Shown here: in pieces, positions 33,617-45,988 of the stretch
Position numbering within the stretch: position 1 is the stretch's first letter
Layout of the letters: each line of letters starts with the position of its first letter
Assembly: GCA_015143295.1 (NCBI GenBank)
Contig: CM026552.1
Location: 62,614,944 to 62,678,943, forward strand
Direction of reading: 5' to 3'
Length of the DNA: 64,000 nt
DNA from: Tetracentron sinense
Taxonomy: Eukaryota; Streptophyta; Magnoliopsida; Trochodendrales; Trochodendraceae
The notes under the pieces: model-generated
Told to the model about the DNA's origin: nothing
Database searches by the model: none
The model's input: only the letters and a program-made list of their open reading frames with translations
Made by a program: the position numbers and the translations under genes

Positions 33617-33942
33617 TGCCGACATAAAAGTATGACTGAGTATGGAATACTCAGCGAGTACAAGCTACTAGCTAATCATAGCAATAACAAAGCACAATAG
33701 TAATAACCACAATACACAATAATCAATTTTAAGCAACACTAGCAACATATGACATTTATAGCATTGAAAATAAAGCAATATAAATATCTTGATATGCGTT
33801 CATGGATGCGAAAACTCCAATAAATCTCATGTTTGGAAACCTATTGCACATCTCGGTCTTGCTTGTGAAAATCATGCATGCGTGTCTTGCCTTGTTTGGA
33901 TTCACATGTCTTGCTTGGTCTTGACTTGTTCTTAACTTGTAT

Positions 33943-34200
33943 ACTTGTGAGCCAGAGGCTAGCACCCGCACATCCCTGGGCTACCAACCTCATTGACATT
34001 TCATTTACTTGTGAGCCAGAGGTTAGCACCCTTTACTTGGGCTACCAACCTCCTTGACATGTACTTGTTTCATTTTCTTGTGAGCCAGAGGCTAGCACTC
34101 TTCACTTGGGCCACCAACCTCCTTGTCTTGTTTCATTTACTTGTGGGCCAGGGGCTAGCACCCTTCACTTGGGCTACCAACCTCCTTGACTTGTTTCATT
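33943..34200 (-). repeat. 62-68 bp minisatellite of LTR H
   Basis: Four units related to the 69-bp unit of copies A and K, with arms GGTTGGTAGCCC and GGGTGCTAGCC. Confidence 0.85.
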
Positions 34201-35166
34201 TAAATACTCATGCTTAAAAACATCGGTTCATGCATGCATGCGTGGGTGTGTGTAGCACTTGTAGTAATCATGATAACATGTGCAACAAAAGGGAAGATGT
34301 ATAACATTTTTGTTCTTAATAAAATCATGCAAGAATTTAAACAACATATGGAGCATTTGGTCAACGTATCATTTTTAAGGAAACCACATAGAGCCTACTT
34401 TCATTTTCTACCCGTTAAATCCATTAAATTCTGATTTCGGTATTTTCCCGAACACATGGCGTGCAACTCATTTATAGTCATTTCATTTTGATTCCTTAGT
34501 GCATACGTTTCATCAGACTCATAAAGTGTGTTCATTATGCTTGAAATACCCATCCACCATTTTTCTAACACACATTCATCATATCACAACAGGGCATCCA
34601 ATCACCTCAATCCCTTCATCCATCCATATATCCCACCATTCATTTCATCTTGTTTATAATTTAGGGAGATAGCATATTTCAACATAAAAGAGAAGTGGGG
34701 AAGATTCAATGTACATTCACTTAAAAAAATCCTAGGTTATTACTAAGGTAATTAGTAGGGTGTACTAACCTTGAGATCAAAGCTTGATCTTGGATGGAAA
34801 CCCTTTATTGAAGCTCCAACTTGGAAGAGGAGAACCCTTGCTTGAAGGATGCTTGATTGGGGAAGAAACCCTTTGAAAATACCATGGAAATGCTATCCTA
34901 GCTTGGAGGAGGGACTCCACACGTGCTTGAGGTTGGGTTGGAGAAATCCAAGCTTTTGGAATGATCTTGGGTTCTCAAACCCTTGATTCTTCTCTCACCA
35001 AATGATGCCCTAGAAAAAACCCTCTTCTCCTCTCTCCCTTTCTCTCTAATGCTCTAAGTATAGTGAGTGGGGACCCAAAAGCTCGAGCAAGGCCTATAAG
35101 GCCAAGGGGTGCTGGCCAAAAGACTAAAACGCCCTTATTGAAATTTTTACAAAACACGAAAGACAG

Positions 35167-35358
35167 AGCGATTGGTGGTCAGGACCGAGCGATCGGTCGC
35201 TTACCGAGCGATTGGTGTTTTTGACCGAGCTCTTGGTTGAAAACACCCTCTCTGGAAAGATTTCCCATGCAAAAAATTTAACCAGTCGATAGATACCGAT
35301 CGATCGGTTGTGGACCGATCGATCGCTATATTGGACCGAGCGATCGCTAGAGATCGGT
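35167..35358 (-). promoter_or_regulatory. palindrome cluster of LTR H
   Basis: CCGATCGATCGG and CCGATCGCTCGG-type sites, several with one decayed arm. Confidence 0.65.
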
Positions 35359-35583
35359 GTTCTATAATTTTGGCACATTTTATTGTTTCGGCCATAACTT
35401 TTGACTTGTTCGTCGGATTTTGACGATTCAACTTGCATTGGATTCATCTTTTGAAAAGAAATATTTCTGGTGTTTTAGAATCTTCAAATTCTTCTTTATT
35501 TATTAATTACACTACGTGAAAGGTCAATTGGCTATGAGAACACTGTTCATTATGTACAAAAAGTTCTGGGTTGCTACATCCAC

Positions 35584-35948
35584 ATTCACAATAGTACACA
35601 ATCTTACCCAATTTGGAACATTTATGCTTATTAAAGATTGGTCATTAGCTTCATTTGATGTGTAGTGTGACTATCCATTGGCTATGTGCTCTCAACTTCT
35701 TCTCCCAACAGATGTTCTCTCACCCCTATTTGTCTTCAGGTTTCCCATCAATTTTAAACAACCGACCCAAGGCTTTTTCTTAACACTTCTCTTTCTTTTT
35801 CTTAAATGAGTGGACTGTGCAAAGTCTAAATTCTTTAAGCTTTCTAGAGAACTCGTGTAGCGAGTGTTAAGCCAGTGACTCCCAGACCAGACGGTCTTAG
35901 GGCACCGGGTGTCAAGATACGCCCAAGGCTTAGTAACTCGAGTCAAAT
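35584..35948. other. Athila-like flank between LTRs H and I
   Basis: No coding frame recognised. The sequence resumes at 41023 after LTR I. Confidence 0.4.
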
Positions 35949-36250
35949 GGTAGCACCCTAGATATTTTTGATATGTATTAAAGCCTCAATGTAAATTTCT
36001 TGAATTGAAAGTTGGATTTCCGAAGTCGGATCCATTGAAAATCCAGGTTGCTAAACACCATTCTCCGACCAATCAGCTTTAGGGGCAATTTGGTCCATGA
36101 ATAAAGAAAAATTGGAAGATTCTAAAATACTATAAATGTTCCTTTTCGAAAGATAAATCCAACGCAAGTTGAATCGACAAAATCCGACGAACGAGTCAAA
36201 AGTTATGGCCGAAGTACGAAAACGGGAAATCTGGAAAATTTCTGCAAGAG

Positions 36251-36423
36251 TTACGAACGATCGTAGGTGAAGTTACGATTGATCGTAGAAAATCTACGAT
36301 TGATCGTATAATCTCAGAAATGGCCAAAACTCTTTGAAAACGTTACGATCGATCTTAGAAACTTACGATCGATCGTAGAAGGGTACGATCGATCGTAGAG
36401 AACCTACGACCGATCGTAGGTCG
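36251..36423 (+). promoter_or_regulatory. ACGATCGATCGT palindrome cluster of LTR I
   Basis: About seven TACGATCGATCGTA sites or variants, ending 49 bp before the TATA box. Confidence 0.75.
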
Positions 36424-36471
36424 CGAACCCAGATTTTTTATACGGGATTTTTAGGGTTTCTACCCTTTGCC

Positions 36472-36479
36472 TATAAATA
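36472..36479 (+). promoter_or_regulatory. TATA box of LTR I
   Basis: TATAAATA in TTTGCCTATAAATAGGGGG, followed by a GA-rich leader. Confidence 0.6.
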
Positions 36480-37812
36480 GGGGGTTACCTTTGGGGTTTT
36501 TTTTGGCTTATCCAAAACCTAAAGAGAGTAAGAGAAATTGAGAGAGAAGGGATTGGAGAGGAGAAGGAAGGGAGGATTTGGGGATTTCCAAGAGGGGCTT
36601 TGTGGAGATCAAGGGGAGTCCAAATCAAGCTTGGATCATCCTCTTAAGCAAGGATCTTCATCCTCAAGTGGTGGTGTCTTCTTCTTCAAGTGAGATTACA
36701 AACAAAGGGGTTTTCTTCAAGTTGAGGGTTAATCTTCAAGGTTAGTACACTCTACTAATTAACTAAGTAATAACCTAGTTCCTCTTTCAAAAATGATGTT
36801 CTTGAGTTTGGTTACCACTTTCTTTGAAATACAACTACTATCCTTAATTGAACAAGATAAATAGAAATGATACAAATGTGTGGGAGAAAACATGAAATAA
36901 ATAAATATAAGAATGTTGCATACCACTTGTTTGATAAAATGCATGAATGACTTTGGAAACCAAGACTAAGGAAATGAACGACTACGAAATGCTTGCATGC
37001 CAAATGTTTGATAAAATGTATAAATGAGAATTAAATGAGTTTGATGAAAATTATGAAAGCACGAATCACGTAATTCTTCTTATAATACAATTGTTGATGT
37101 ATGTTTTCCCTATTGCTTATTTATCACATGATTTTAAGAAGGATTAAGATGTAATATGTTTCACTTGAACTTCTTATGATAGAAAATCTTCATGAATTAA
37201 CATACACCAAAAATGCATGCATGAACCAAACTTTTAAACATGAGTATACATACAAGAAACATTAGAACAAGAAATGTGATTTGTGAAACAAGCACAAATG
37301 TCAAGGGTAGGGCAAATCCCTAGGATATGTCATACCTGGCTCGCAAGTAAACAAGCATGAATGTCAAGGGTAGGGCACATCCCTAGGATATGTCATACCT
37401 GGCTCACGAGAAAACATGACAAGCAAGAATAAAGAAACATGGAAGGATGTTAGTGTACTAAGGCCAGGTACGGGCACTAACATCTATTCTCCAACAAGTA
37501 TGAGAGGATGTTGGTATACTAAGACCAGGTACGGTGTCACGACCCAAAATACCCCCTAGTAGTTAGGATACTTTGGCGACGTGAACTCATAACCAAACCA
37601 TCCTATAATACATATGAATCCTGTACAACATATAAAACCTGTGATAGCGGAAGCGTAATACTAATCTATATATGGTAGTGGAAGCGGACTACAAAATTTC
37701 TATCAATAGTATATGTCTCAGTTTATACATGACCCAAAATAAAGAGCGAACATACTCGCTCAACAAAATATATGTACATGTCTCTCCCTCTCGTCACTCA
37801 TGATGGGGCCAC

Positions 37813-37935
37813 CTAACAAAAGCCCTCTGCTCCTCCTGAGCCCTCTGCTGCTGAAGACCAAGTCTCCTCCTCCTCAACATACTCTTCCTCGACCCATGGT
37901 TCTTGAGGACGCTCGCCGCAAATGTCGAAGGGACC
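37813..37935 (-). CDS. LTR-internal acidic frame, copy J
   Basis: 40 codons: GPFDICGERPQEPWVEEEYV then EEEETW and a Gly/Ser tail. In-frame ATG (ATTATGTCGGCAGGT). Confidence 0.4.
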   Translation of the reverse strand, partial: GPFDICGERPQEPWVEEEYVEEEETWSSAAEGSGGAEGFC

Positions 37936-38189
37936 TGCCGACATAATATGTACGGCTGAGCATGGAATACTCAGCGTATACAAACCACTAGATAGTAATA
38001 TCATAAACAGTAATCCAACATATATCACGGTTTATCATTTCACATGCATTTCTGAAATCAGCGCGGAAAACAAAATCATATCATGTGCATATATCTCAGA
38101 AAATACTATCGGAAAACATCTTCTTATCATCTTTTGTCTTTTACATCTTCTTATCATATTTTTTTTTCTCATCTTGTACCTTTGCATAT

Positions 38190-38252
38190 ACGGGTATTTA
38201 AAATACCTTGGCTTTTATCTTTTACTATCCTGTACGGGTATTTAAAATACCT
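38190..38252 (-). repeat. GGTATTT/AAATACC dyads of LTR J
   Basis: Two copies of a perfect 7-bp dyad about 42 bp apart, within a looser repeat region of J that reaches about 38460. Confidence 0.6.
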
Positions 38253-39551
38253 TGGTATTCATCATTTGCTACCTCCGGAGTAGGACAACTAGTACCTGTA
38301 CCCACGTAAACTGGGTGGCCTAATGTTCTCCTCACCTTCGGCTACCTCAAGGGTAGACGACCAGTATCCATCTCCCTTCCGGGCGGCCTGCTATCATCGG
38401 AGTCCGATGCGGGTATCCCTTTCCCTTTCAGGCGGCCTGCTATCGTCGCATCCCTGTCGGCTTTTTTTTCCGTATACTTTCCATCTTCTTGTAACATCTT
38501 ATGCTTTTTGTATTTTCCGTATGTATCTTGTGCTTCTTATGCTTTCCGTATACATCTTGTGCTTCTTGTACTTTTCTTGTACTTCTTTTGCTTCTTGTAC
38601 TATTCATGTGGATCATTTACATCTTATACTTTTCATGTAATTTATTTGCGTCTTATACTCTTCTTCTTCTTATTCTTGTATTGCATCTTATATACATGGA
38701 CTTCTTCTTTTGGATACCCATAATATAGAAAAACTCGATCATGCATATGCGTATGTGTCCGTGTAGCAATTGTGATATAACATAGTAGACATTAGGGAAA
38801 ACCCTTTACATATAGTCATATGTCTCATACTCAACATAATTCATCCATCACCATAATCCATATACAATAACATCACACCATTCCAATCACATTTAAAATA
38901 AGGTTTTTCTCCTTATTCTTCCCAAAACTTGTTGCTTTTAACATGCTTTTCATCTTGGATACTAACATATAGAACAACTCAAAAATTACCATCTTTTATT
39001 TGTTGGTTGAAAGCATAACATCATCACATTTAATTCACACCATCATTCATGGGATTTTATCTTGATGTAGAAAGGGTTTCATGAAATCAATTTCTAGAAG
39101 AGTGTATTTTTACATATAAGAGGCTATATATAACTATACTTGTCAAGAAAATCATGCTTTTCATTAAGGGTTTATGAAATTAGAACCTAGTAGAGTGTAT
39201 CTACCTTATGGGATGAAATCCCTTTGATCCAATGCTTGAAAAGGCTTGAAGAAGCTTGTAGAAGTGAAACCCAAGCTTGATGTTGGAGATCCAAGCTCCA
39301 ATGGCGCGTAGGAGCGAGATCAAGGCTCGATTTGTGCTCTTCTTCTCCAAATCCAAAAACCCTTCTTGCAATCCTCCACTCTCTTCCCTCCTCCTCTCTA
39401 GGTTTAGGGATCGCCCTCTCCTCTCTTCTTATCTCCCAATCTCTCTAAGTGCTGTGAATGAAGCCCTAAAGGCTCGGGCAAACCCTGATGGGTAAGGGTT
39501 TAAACCCCAAAAGACGAAAAAGCCCTTAATGAAATTTCTGCAAAACGCGAA

Positions 39552-39737
39552 GACCGAGCGATCGGTGGTTATGACCGATCGATCGGTTGCCTACCGAGCG
39601 ATCGGTGTTTATGACCGATCGACCGGTCAAAAACTCACTCTCTGGAAAATTTCCCCATACAAAATTTCTGACCGTGCGATAGCTACCGATCGATCGGTTA
39701 TGGACCGATCGATCGCTGACTGGACCGAGCGTTCGGT
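39552..39737 (-). promoter_or_regulatory. palindrome cluster of LTR J
   Basis: CCGATCGATCGG and CCGAGCGATCGG sites, nearly identical in order to those of copies A and K. Confidence 0.75.
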
Positions 39738-41022
39738 GCTCTGTATGTCTGGACTGTTTTGACCATATCTTTTGACTCGCTCGTCGGATTTCGACGATTC
39801 AACTTGCGTTGGGTTCGTACTTCGAAAACGAACATTTCTGACGTTTTGAAATTTCCAATTTCTTCCTTATTTATTAATTATACCTCTTTAAAGGCAAAAT
39901 GGCAACGAAAGTGTCATGCATTAAATGTGAAAAGGTCCGGGGCTCTACATACGGGTACTAGCATCTGTCTCCAAGTAAAATGACAAGTATGAAAGGATAC
40001 TAGTGTACTATGACCAGGTACGGGCACTAGTATCTATTTCTAAGACATGAATAATATGAAAATATGCTAGTGTACTAAGACCAGGTATGAGCACTAGTGT
40101 ATGTTTCCAAGACAAGCATTAAAGGGTGTTAATGTACTAAGACCAGGTACGGGCATTAACATATGTTTCCAACAAGTATGAGAGGATACTAGTATACTAA
40201 GACCAGGTACGGGTACTAGTATCTGTCTCCAAGCAAGAATAAAGAATTATGGAAGGGTGACAATGTACTAAGACCAGGTACGGGCATTATCATCTATTCC
40301 CATTCAAGCAAGTAACAAGCAGGTATGCATGATTCTCACAAGGCAAGAATAATCTCATAAGATGTGTAAGGTAACCACAAGATACACAAGATGCATAAGG
40401 AACTCATAAGGTAATTGAAACAAGATTGGTTAAAGCATGAACATAAGGCATGATTTACTACAGGATATTCAAGAAGTTTACCTTTGTTGTTACTTGTTCT
40501 TGCTTCCGCACTCTGATTTTAAAAATGTGATGATGAATTGTATTATGTATGTTATGTTATCATTATTACTATTGTTAGCTAGTAGCTTGTACTCGTTGAG
40601 TATTTCATACTTAGCCGTACTTTTATGTCGACAGGTACACTGCGATATATAGACTCTGGTCCCTTGGATCGAGGTAGCTCAGAGAGAGCAGGAGGTTATT
40701 CGGATGGTTAGCCAGATGTTAGGGGCTGGCCTGTGGCCATAGAGTTGAAATGAGAGAGAGAGAGAGACATGTATTTTGAGATTTTCTTTTGGAGATTTTT
40801 CATGTGAGCTTGAGTAGGTAACTCAAGCAATGGTACCCCTTGTGATCATTGTATTTTATTCAGTCGTTGTTTATATTGACACTTGAAATTACATTTATTT
40901 TAAAGAAATTTTCTGGATCACTATTTGGCATGCCTTATATACTCTTTGCAAGGTTGGTTTAAGGTCAAGTCACGTCCAAAAGTGTCCTAGCTCCTAGGGG
41001 TATTTTGGGGCACGACACAAAT

Positions 41023-41450
41023 AAGCTCCGAACTCAGACTAGTCACTCCTATATTGTTTGTAACAGAATCTCTACTGTTTGACGCGAACACTCTCTGCTT
41101 AGTAAGGCAAGAGGCCCAATTACTAAGTAGGAGTTTGGTTCAAGGAATAAATAATAACTAGTGAAGATTCTCTTTTTATGGTTCTTTATCCATTGCAAGT
41201 TTACACGGTTTGACGTGAACACTCTCTGCTTAGTGAGGCAGGAGGCCCGATTACTAAGTGCAGAACCCGGTCAGGAAACCTATTGTGCCATAAAAAATTT
41301 TCAATTTAACCAAGGGTGGTGTTAATTTCCGAGTCACCTAACTTCTTTAGAGGTATCAAAAACATCAATTGATCAATTAATTTCAAACCCCACAAGACAA
41401 TATTTTAGAGTGTTTGTGCAATTTCTCACGGTGACTTATGACTTCACAGA
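41023..41450. other. Athila-like flank with a 50-bp direct repeat
   Basis: GTTTGACGCGAACACTCTCT and following bases at about 41078-41135 recur at 41198-41255. No gene. Confidence 0.45.
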
Positions 41451-41959
41451 TTTTCAACATGTATAGTTTAGTCAAGGGTATGAATTATATCTATATGGTG
41501 TAAAGTCCATGTTTTTTGTGTTGGCATATTCCGGTGTCAAAACAAGTGAGTCTAGGTGTCTAGGTATGTATCTTGTGTCATTACCGTCAAGCATCCGCAA
41601 ACAAATGAAGTTGAAGACCGTTGAAGACTCGGTTGATCATTTCCTTCATAGGATGGTAAGTGACCTAGATACCATGCTACCATAGGTGGGAATTGACTTA
41701 GAATAACCATAATATGATGCCTTATGTGGTAAGTGTCCTAGACTAACCATACAGACCCTAGGTGGTGAGATAAGCAGTGCAAAACTTGTTTAAAATTCTG
41801 AAATTTTTCAAAAAACTAAGGTTGCTTGTTTTTGGCATATCTCCCAAACCGTAGCTCGGATTTTGCTCTATAATATGTCAAAAGATCACGTCGAAAAGAT
41901 CTACAAATTTTGTGAAGGGTGTGAGAGCCAAAAATAAATTTTCAAAATCGTGTTTGCAC

Positions 41960-42122
41960 CTCAGGGTCGACCCTGGGCATTGAGGGTCTACCCTGAGGTT
42001 AAGAAAAAATGTATGGCATATTTTGGCAGAACATTGCAAATATGAGGGTCGACCTTGGAGGATACTTGGGTCGACCCAAGTGCACATTTGGGTCGACCTA
42101 AGTAACCCCCAGGGTCAACCCT
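41960..42122 (+). promoter_or_regulatory. GGGTCGACCC palindrome cluster
   Basis: Six or seven sites, including ACTTGGGTCGACCCAAGT (perfect over 18 bp), about 110 bp upstream of the TATA-like sequence. The homologous LTR at 11141 has GTTCGAAC sites in the same position. Confidence 0.7.
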
Positions 42123-42567
42123 GATATGGAGTTCTGCTAAAATACTTTCCTTAGTCGGTTTTTTTTTTAATACTATTTGGGTTTTTAACCAACTTTTAGA
42201 AACTTCTAAACATTGAATTGAGTTCCCTATTTATATAGAATCCTTCTACTTCATGGAATACAACTTAGGGAATGTGTGGAGAGTGGTTTTGTCACGCCCC
42301 AAAATACCCCCTAGGAGTTAAGGGATACTTTAGAGGTGACTACGTGTACTTGTCAAACCATCCTGTAATGCAAGAGGCTAAACATAATATAATTCAATGA
42401 AAATCAGAGCGCGGAAACTAAACATAAGTGCGGAAGCGTAAGCCAACTTTTCTTTTCTTCTATAACTCCAATTAGTATTCCAAGTTAACATATACCAAAT
42501 ACAATCAAAGTAAAGGTGGACATGCCCACCTATCAAAATACAAAAGGAACTCTCTAATCCTCTCCTC

Positions 42568-42699
42568 TCAACAGTAGTCGAGGTATGGCCACACATCCAA
42601 GTCCCCATCCTCCTGAGACTGCCATGGGATAGGTGGCTCCCTCTCCTCTACATACTCCTCCTCGACCCAAGGCTTGGGGTCGAGGACATCCACAGTACC
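42568..42699 (-). CDS. LTR-internal acidic frame, copy K
   Basis: 43 codons, differing from copy A at only a few residues (DPKPWVEEEYVEE). Both upstream ATGs are in frame. Confidence 0.4.
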   Translation of the reverse strand, partial: GTVDVLDPKPWVEEEYVEEREPPIPWQSQEDGDLDVWPYLDYC

Positions 42700-42983
42700 T
42701 GCCGACATAAAAGTACGGCTGAGCATGGAATACTCAGCGAGTACAAACTACTAGCTAACCATAACAATAGCGAAAGCATAACAACAGTGAGCAATACAAG
42801 ATACTAATTTAAAGCAATAGTGAAAGCATAAGATACATAGCCATATCTTGACATGCGTGTATGAATGCAAAAACCTCGGTAAAACTCATGTCTCGGAAAC
42901 CCTTTTCGTGTCTCGGTCAAATCATGTATGTGTATCGTGTCTTGTCTTGTATTTCATGTCTTGCTTTGTTCTTGACTTGTATA

Positions 42984-43320
42984 CTTGTGAGCCAGAGGCT
43001 AGCACCCTTCCTTGGGCTACCAACCTCCTTGTCATGTTCTTGTTCCATTTCTCTTGTGAGCCAGAGGCTAGCACCCTTCCTGGGGCTACCAACCTCCTTG
43101 TCATGTTCTTGTTTCATTTCACTTGTGAGCCAGAGGCTAGCACCCTTCCTGGGGCTACCAACCTCCTTGTCATGTTCTTGTTTCATTTCACTTGTGAGCC
43201 AGAGGCTAGCACCCTTCCTTGGGCTACCAACCTCCTTGTCATGTTCTTGTTTCATTTCTCTTGTGAGCCAGAGGCTAGCACCCTTCCTTGGGCTACCAAC
43301 CTCCTTGTCATGTTCTTGAT
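42984..43320 (-). repeat. 69-bp minisatellite of LTR K (5 units)
   Basis: Same unit as in copy A with one unit fewer; open frames on both strands are repeat by-products. Confidence 0.9.
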
Positions 43321-44290
43321 TCATTTCATATACAAATACAATCTTGGAAAAACCCGGTTTCATGCATGCATGCGTGCTTGTGTGCTTGTCAATAGTAGTA
43401 ATCATGATGACATACTTGAACGGGCGGATCACATGACTATGGCATTTCAATCCTTAACATAGTGGTATGAAAATTTAGGCAACATATAGCACATTTGAGC
43501 AATTTATCATTTCTAAGAACAATTACACAATTTCTATTTCCATTTTCTTCATTAAGTCCATTTATCCCTTGTTTAGTCGTTTTATCAAACACATAGCATG
43601 CAAGGTTCCTTAATGGTTCATCTTCTTCTTTTTAGTGCCTACCTTCCATCCAAAAATCAAGGTATGTTCATTATTGGTAAAGTACCCATCCACCATTTCC
43701 ATCACACACATCACCCAACATACACCTCGGCATCCAATCGCCACATCAACCCCCACACACATCCATACCTTTTTCTTATCTTGTTTAGGTTCATTGGAGA
43801 TGATACATTTCATATGGGAGGCAAACATAATAGCATAAATCACATTTCATAAGGAAAACCTAGATTTATTGCTAGGGTAAGTTAGTAGGGTGTACTAACC
43901 TTAGATCAAGGTTTGATCTTGAAGAAACCTTGATTGAAGCTCCAACTTGAAAGATGAAGCCTTTGCTTGAAAGAAGCTTGAGTTGGGGAAGAAACCCCTT
44001 TCAAAAACGTGCTTGGTTGCTGCCCTAGCTTGGAGAATGAGTCCCCACACGAGCTTGAGCCTTGAACTTGAAGCAACTCGAGTTGGGGTGAGCTAGGGTT
44101 CTTAAACCCCTTTGATTCCCTCTCCAAATGGAAAACCCTAGTTGCAAATCCCCTTCTCCTTTCTCTCTATCTCTCAAAATCCCTTAAGTTCTGTGAATGA
44201 AGCCCTAAAGGCTCGAGCAAGCCTTAAGGAGAAAGGGTTTAACCCCCAAAAGACGAAAAAGCCCTTAATGAAAATTCTGAAAAACACGAA

Positions 44291-44509
44291 GACCGAGCGA
44301 TCGGTGGTTATGACCGATCGATCGGTTGCCTACCGAGCGATCGGTGTTTATGACCGATCGATCGGTTGCCTACCGAGCGATCGGTGTTTATGACCGGTCA
44401 AAAACTCACTCTCTGGAAAATTTCCCCATACAAAATTTCTGACCGTGCGATAGCTACCGATCGATCGGTTATGGACCGATCGATCGCTGACTGGACCGAG
44501 CGATCGGTC
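44291..44509 (-). promoter_or_regulatory. palindrome cluster of LTR K
   Basis: CCGATCGATCGG sites; one 40-bp segment (CCGAGCGATCGGTGTTTATG onward) is duplicated relative to copy J. Confidence 0.75.
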
Positions 44510-45420
44510 TTCTGTATGTCTGGACTGTTTTGACCATATCTTTTGACTCGCTCGTCGGATTTTGACGATTCAACTTGCGTTGGGTTCGTCTTTCGAAAAC
44601 GAACATTTCTGACTTTTCGGAATTTCCGATTTCTCCCTTATTTATTAATTTGACTACAAAAACGGCCAATTAGCTACGAAGGTGCCATTCATTAAAGATG
44701 AAAAAGTCCGGGGTGCTACAGGTTTTAAGTTTCTCCAGAGGTTATAGAACCTATGGAAATTGTTGTTCTCTTCCCTCTTTGTTAGGTGCATTCAACCTAG
44801 AGAGTGCAAGCCAAAAGTTCCAATTTTGCTTGTTTTGACTTGTCCTTTGAAGGAGTCCATCTAGGTGTTGATTTCTATAAAACCATCAACCCGTTCTGGA
44901 TAGAACACCTTGGCTGGAGTGTTATGGAGCCTTTGCGAAGGAGATCGATCCGAGATGGATCGTGGATGTGTGACGTGGTCGGTGGAATCCGAAGCTGTCA
45001 TTGATGGAGATCGATCAGAAGATTGTGGACTGTTTTTGAGACACAAAGAGAAGTACGAGCGGCTGTAGTTGATCACGGGACTTGAGAGTACGTGATGACT
45101 TTTCGAGGTGTGGAGGACTAAGAATTGAAGGATCGAAGTGTCGAGTCCGAAGGAGTCAAGTTCGAGTCTTGTAAGTTCTTGTTTACTTTGTCTTAGTGGA
45201 TTCTCATGGCTGGACTAGGTCCCGTGGTTTTTCCTGGAAGGGTTTCCAATTAAAAATCCTTGTGTTATGGTTTGCTTGGTTTTCTATTTCCACACTTAAA
45301 TTTTATCATCCCTTAAGCTAATAACTTAATTGTTAAAATCATCAAAAGGGTAGATAGACTTTTAGGGAAACCAAACCATCCCCTTGAACTTGTGAGATTC
45401 TCAACTCAAACATCGGATTT

Positions 45421-45988
45421 GAGGTTCACCGTATTTTTTTCATATGGGATCATGCATTCTTCAATTAAGCCCACTAATAATTAGGGTATTATAACATGTG
45501 TTTCACAATTTGTTTTGGATTCAGAATAGATCAATTTTCAAAATATACTTGCATGCATGTCCAACCCTAGTGCCTAGTCATCATATGATGAAATTATATC
45601 CAACCCCAAACTTAAAGGTTTTTGTCCTCAATGTAAACAAAACATAGAGCAAAGGGTGAGATGGAACGAAGTTACTTGGGGCGATCGACCAACCATTGGT
45701 GAAAGAAGAGAAAGGAGGGGGAAACATCTATCGACAATAAAAGCACCCTAAACATCATGCAACACATCTCAATAGGTTAGTAGAGCAGGGAATCACAATA
45801 AGTAGATGCAAACGGTCCAGATATGTCATAAAAGGTATAATAATATGAATACATCAATAAGTGAGACAAGTAGGTAAACATAGTCAAAATATAGTCAGGG
45901 GAGTACTATCTCAAACATCAGAAAGCAGTCATAACAACAACAAGAAAGAAAAAAAAATCTGAGGGGCTAGAAGTCCTGGAGGGACAGC
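45421..45988. other. Athila-like 3' region without gene
   Basis: Contains CCAACCCCAAACTTAAAGG near 45600, a phrase common in Athila-group elements. No reading frame recognised. Confidence 0.4.

Larger units (their letters stand above)
33189..35578 (-). mobile_element. solo LTR H, 2390 bp, TSD TCCAC
   Basis: Plus-strand ends TGTCGCACCCC and GGTTGCTACA; TCCAC on both sides (33184-33188, 35579-35583). Contains all modules including the conserved box (35388-35475) and the donor-like CAAG/GTTAGTAC near 34770. Confidence 0.92.
37535..39949 (-). mobile_element. solo LTR J, 2415 bp, TSD TACGG, nested in I
   Basis: Plus-strand ends TGTCACGACCC and GGCTCTACA; TACGG on both sides (37530-37534, 39950-39954), falling inside a loop of the hairpin array of LTR I. 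Confidence 0.93.
37446..40265 (+). repeat. covarying hairpin array of LTR I (split by J)
   Basis: Seven units share the loop TACTAAGACCAGGTACGGG with minor changes. Arms differ from unit to unit yet stay paired: GATGTTAGTG/CACTAACATC (37446, 37475), GATGTTGGTA/TACTAGCATC (37507, 39956, across the J insertion), GATACTAGTG/CACTAGTATC (39996, 40025), TATGCTAGTG/CACTAGTGTA (about 40063, 40092), GTGTTAATG/CATTAACAT (40126, 40154), GATACTAGTA/TACTAGTATC (40185, 40214), GGTGACAATG/CATTATCATC (40256, 40285; one mismatch). Confidence 0.85.
35949..41017 (+). mobile_element. solo LTR I, TSD CAAAT, holding solo LTR J
   Basis: Starts GGTAGCACCC (first T mutated to G) and ends GGGGCACGACA; CAAAT flanks it at 35944-35948 and 41018-41022. 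Without J it is about 2.65 kb. TATAAATA at 36472-36479; donor-like CAAG/GTTAGTAC near 36740; covarying hairpin array; AG/GT as GACAG/GT near 40634. The acidic frame is degraded here. Confidence 0.9.
42290..44720 (-). mobile_element. solo LTR K, 2431 bp, TSD GGTTT
   Basis: Plus-strand ends TGTCACGCCCC and GGGTGCTACA; GGTTT on both sides (42285-42289, 44721-44725). Very similar to copy A along its length, so these two are recent relatives in opposite orientation. Donor-like CTAAG/GTTAGTAC near 43900. Confidence 0.93.
41450..45420 (+). mobile_element. Copia-type LTR interrupted by solo LTR K
   Basis: Homologous to the minus-strand LTR at 11141-12974: shared GGATG.TAAGTG.CCTA, GGGAATTGACTTAGAATAAC and GGTCCCGTGGTTTTTCC boxes. 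TATA-like TTTATATAG near 42230. Limits are approximate; no target duplication assigned. Confidence 0.6.

Noticed and set aside
42917-43450. Repeat protein frame in LTR K
   Set aside because: Same minisatellite as in LTR A; all frames are open for the same reason.
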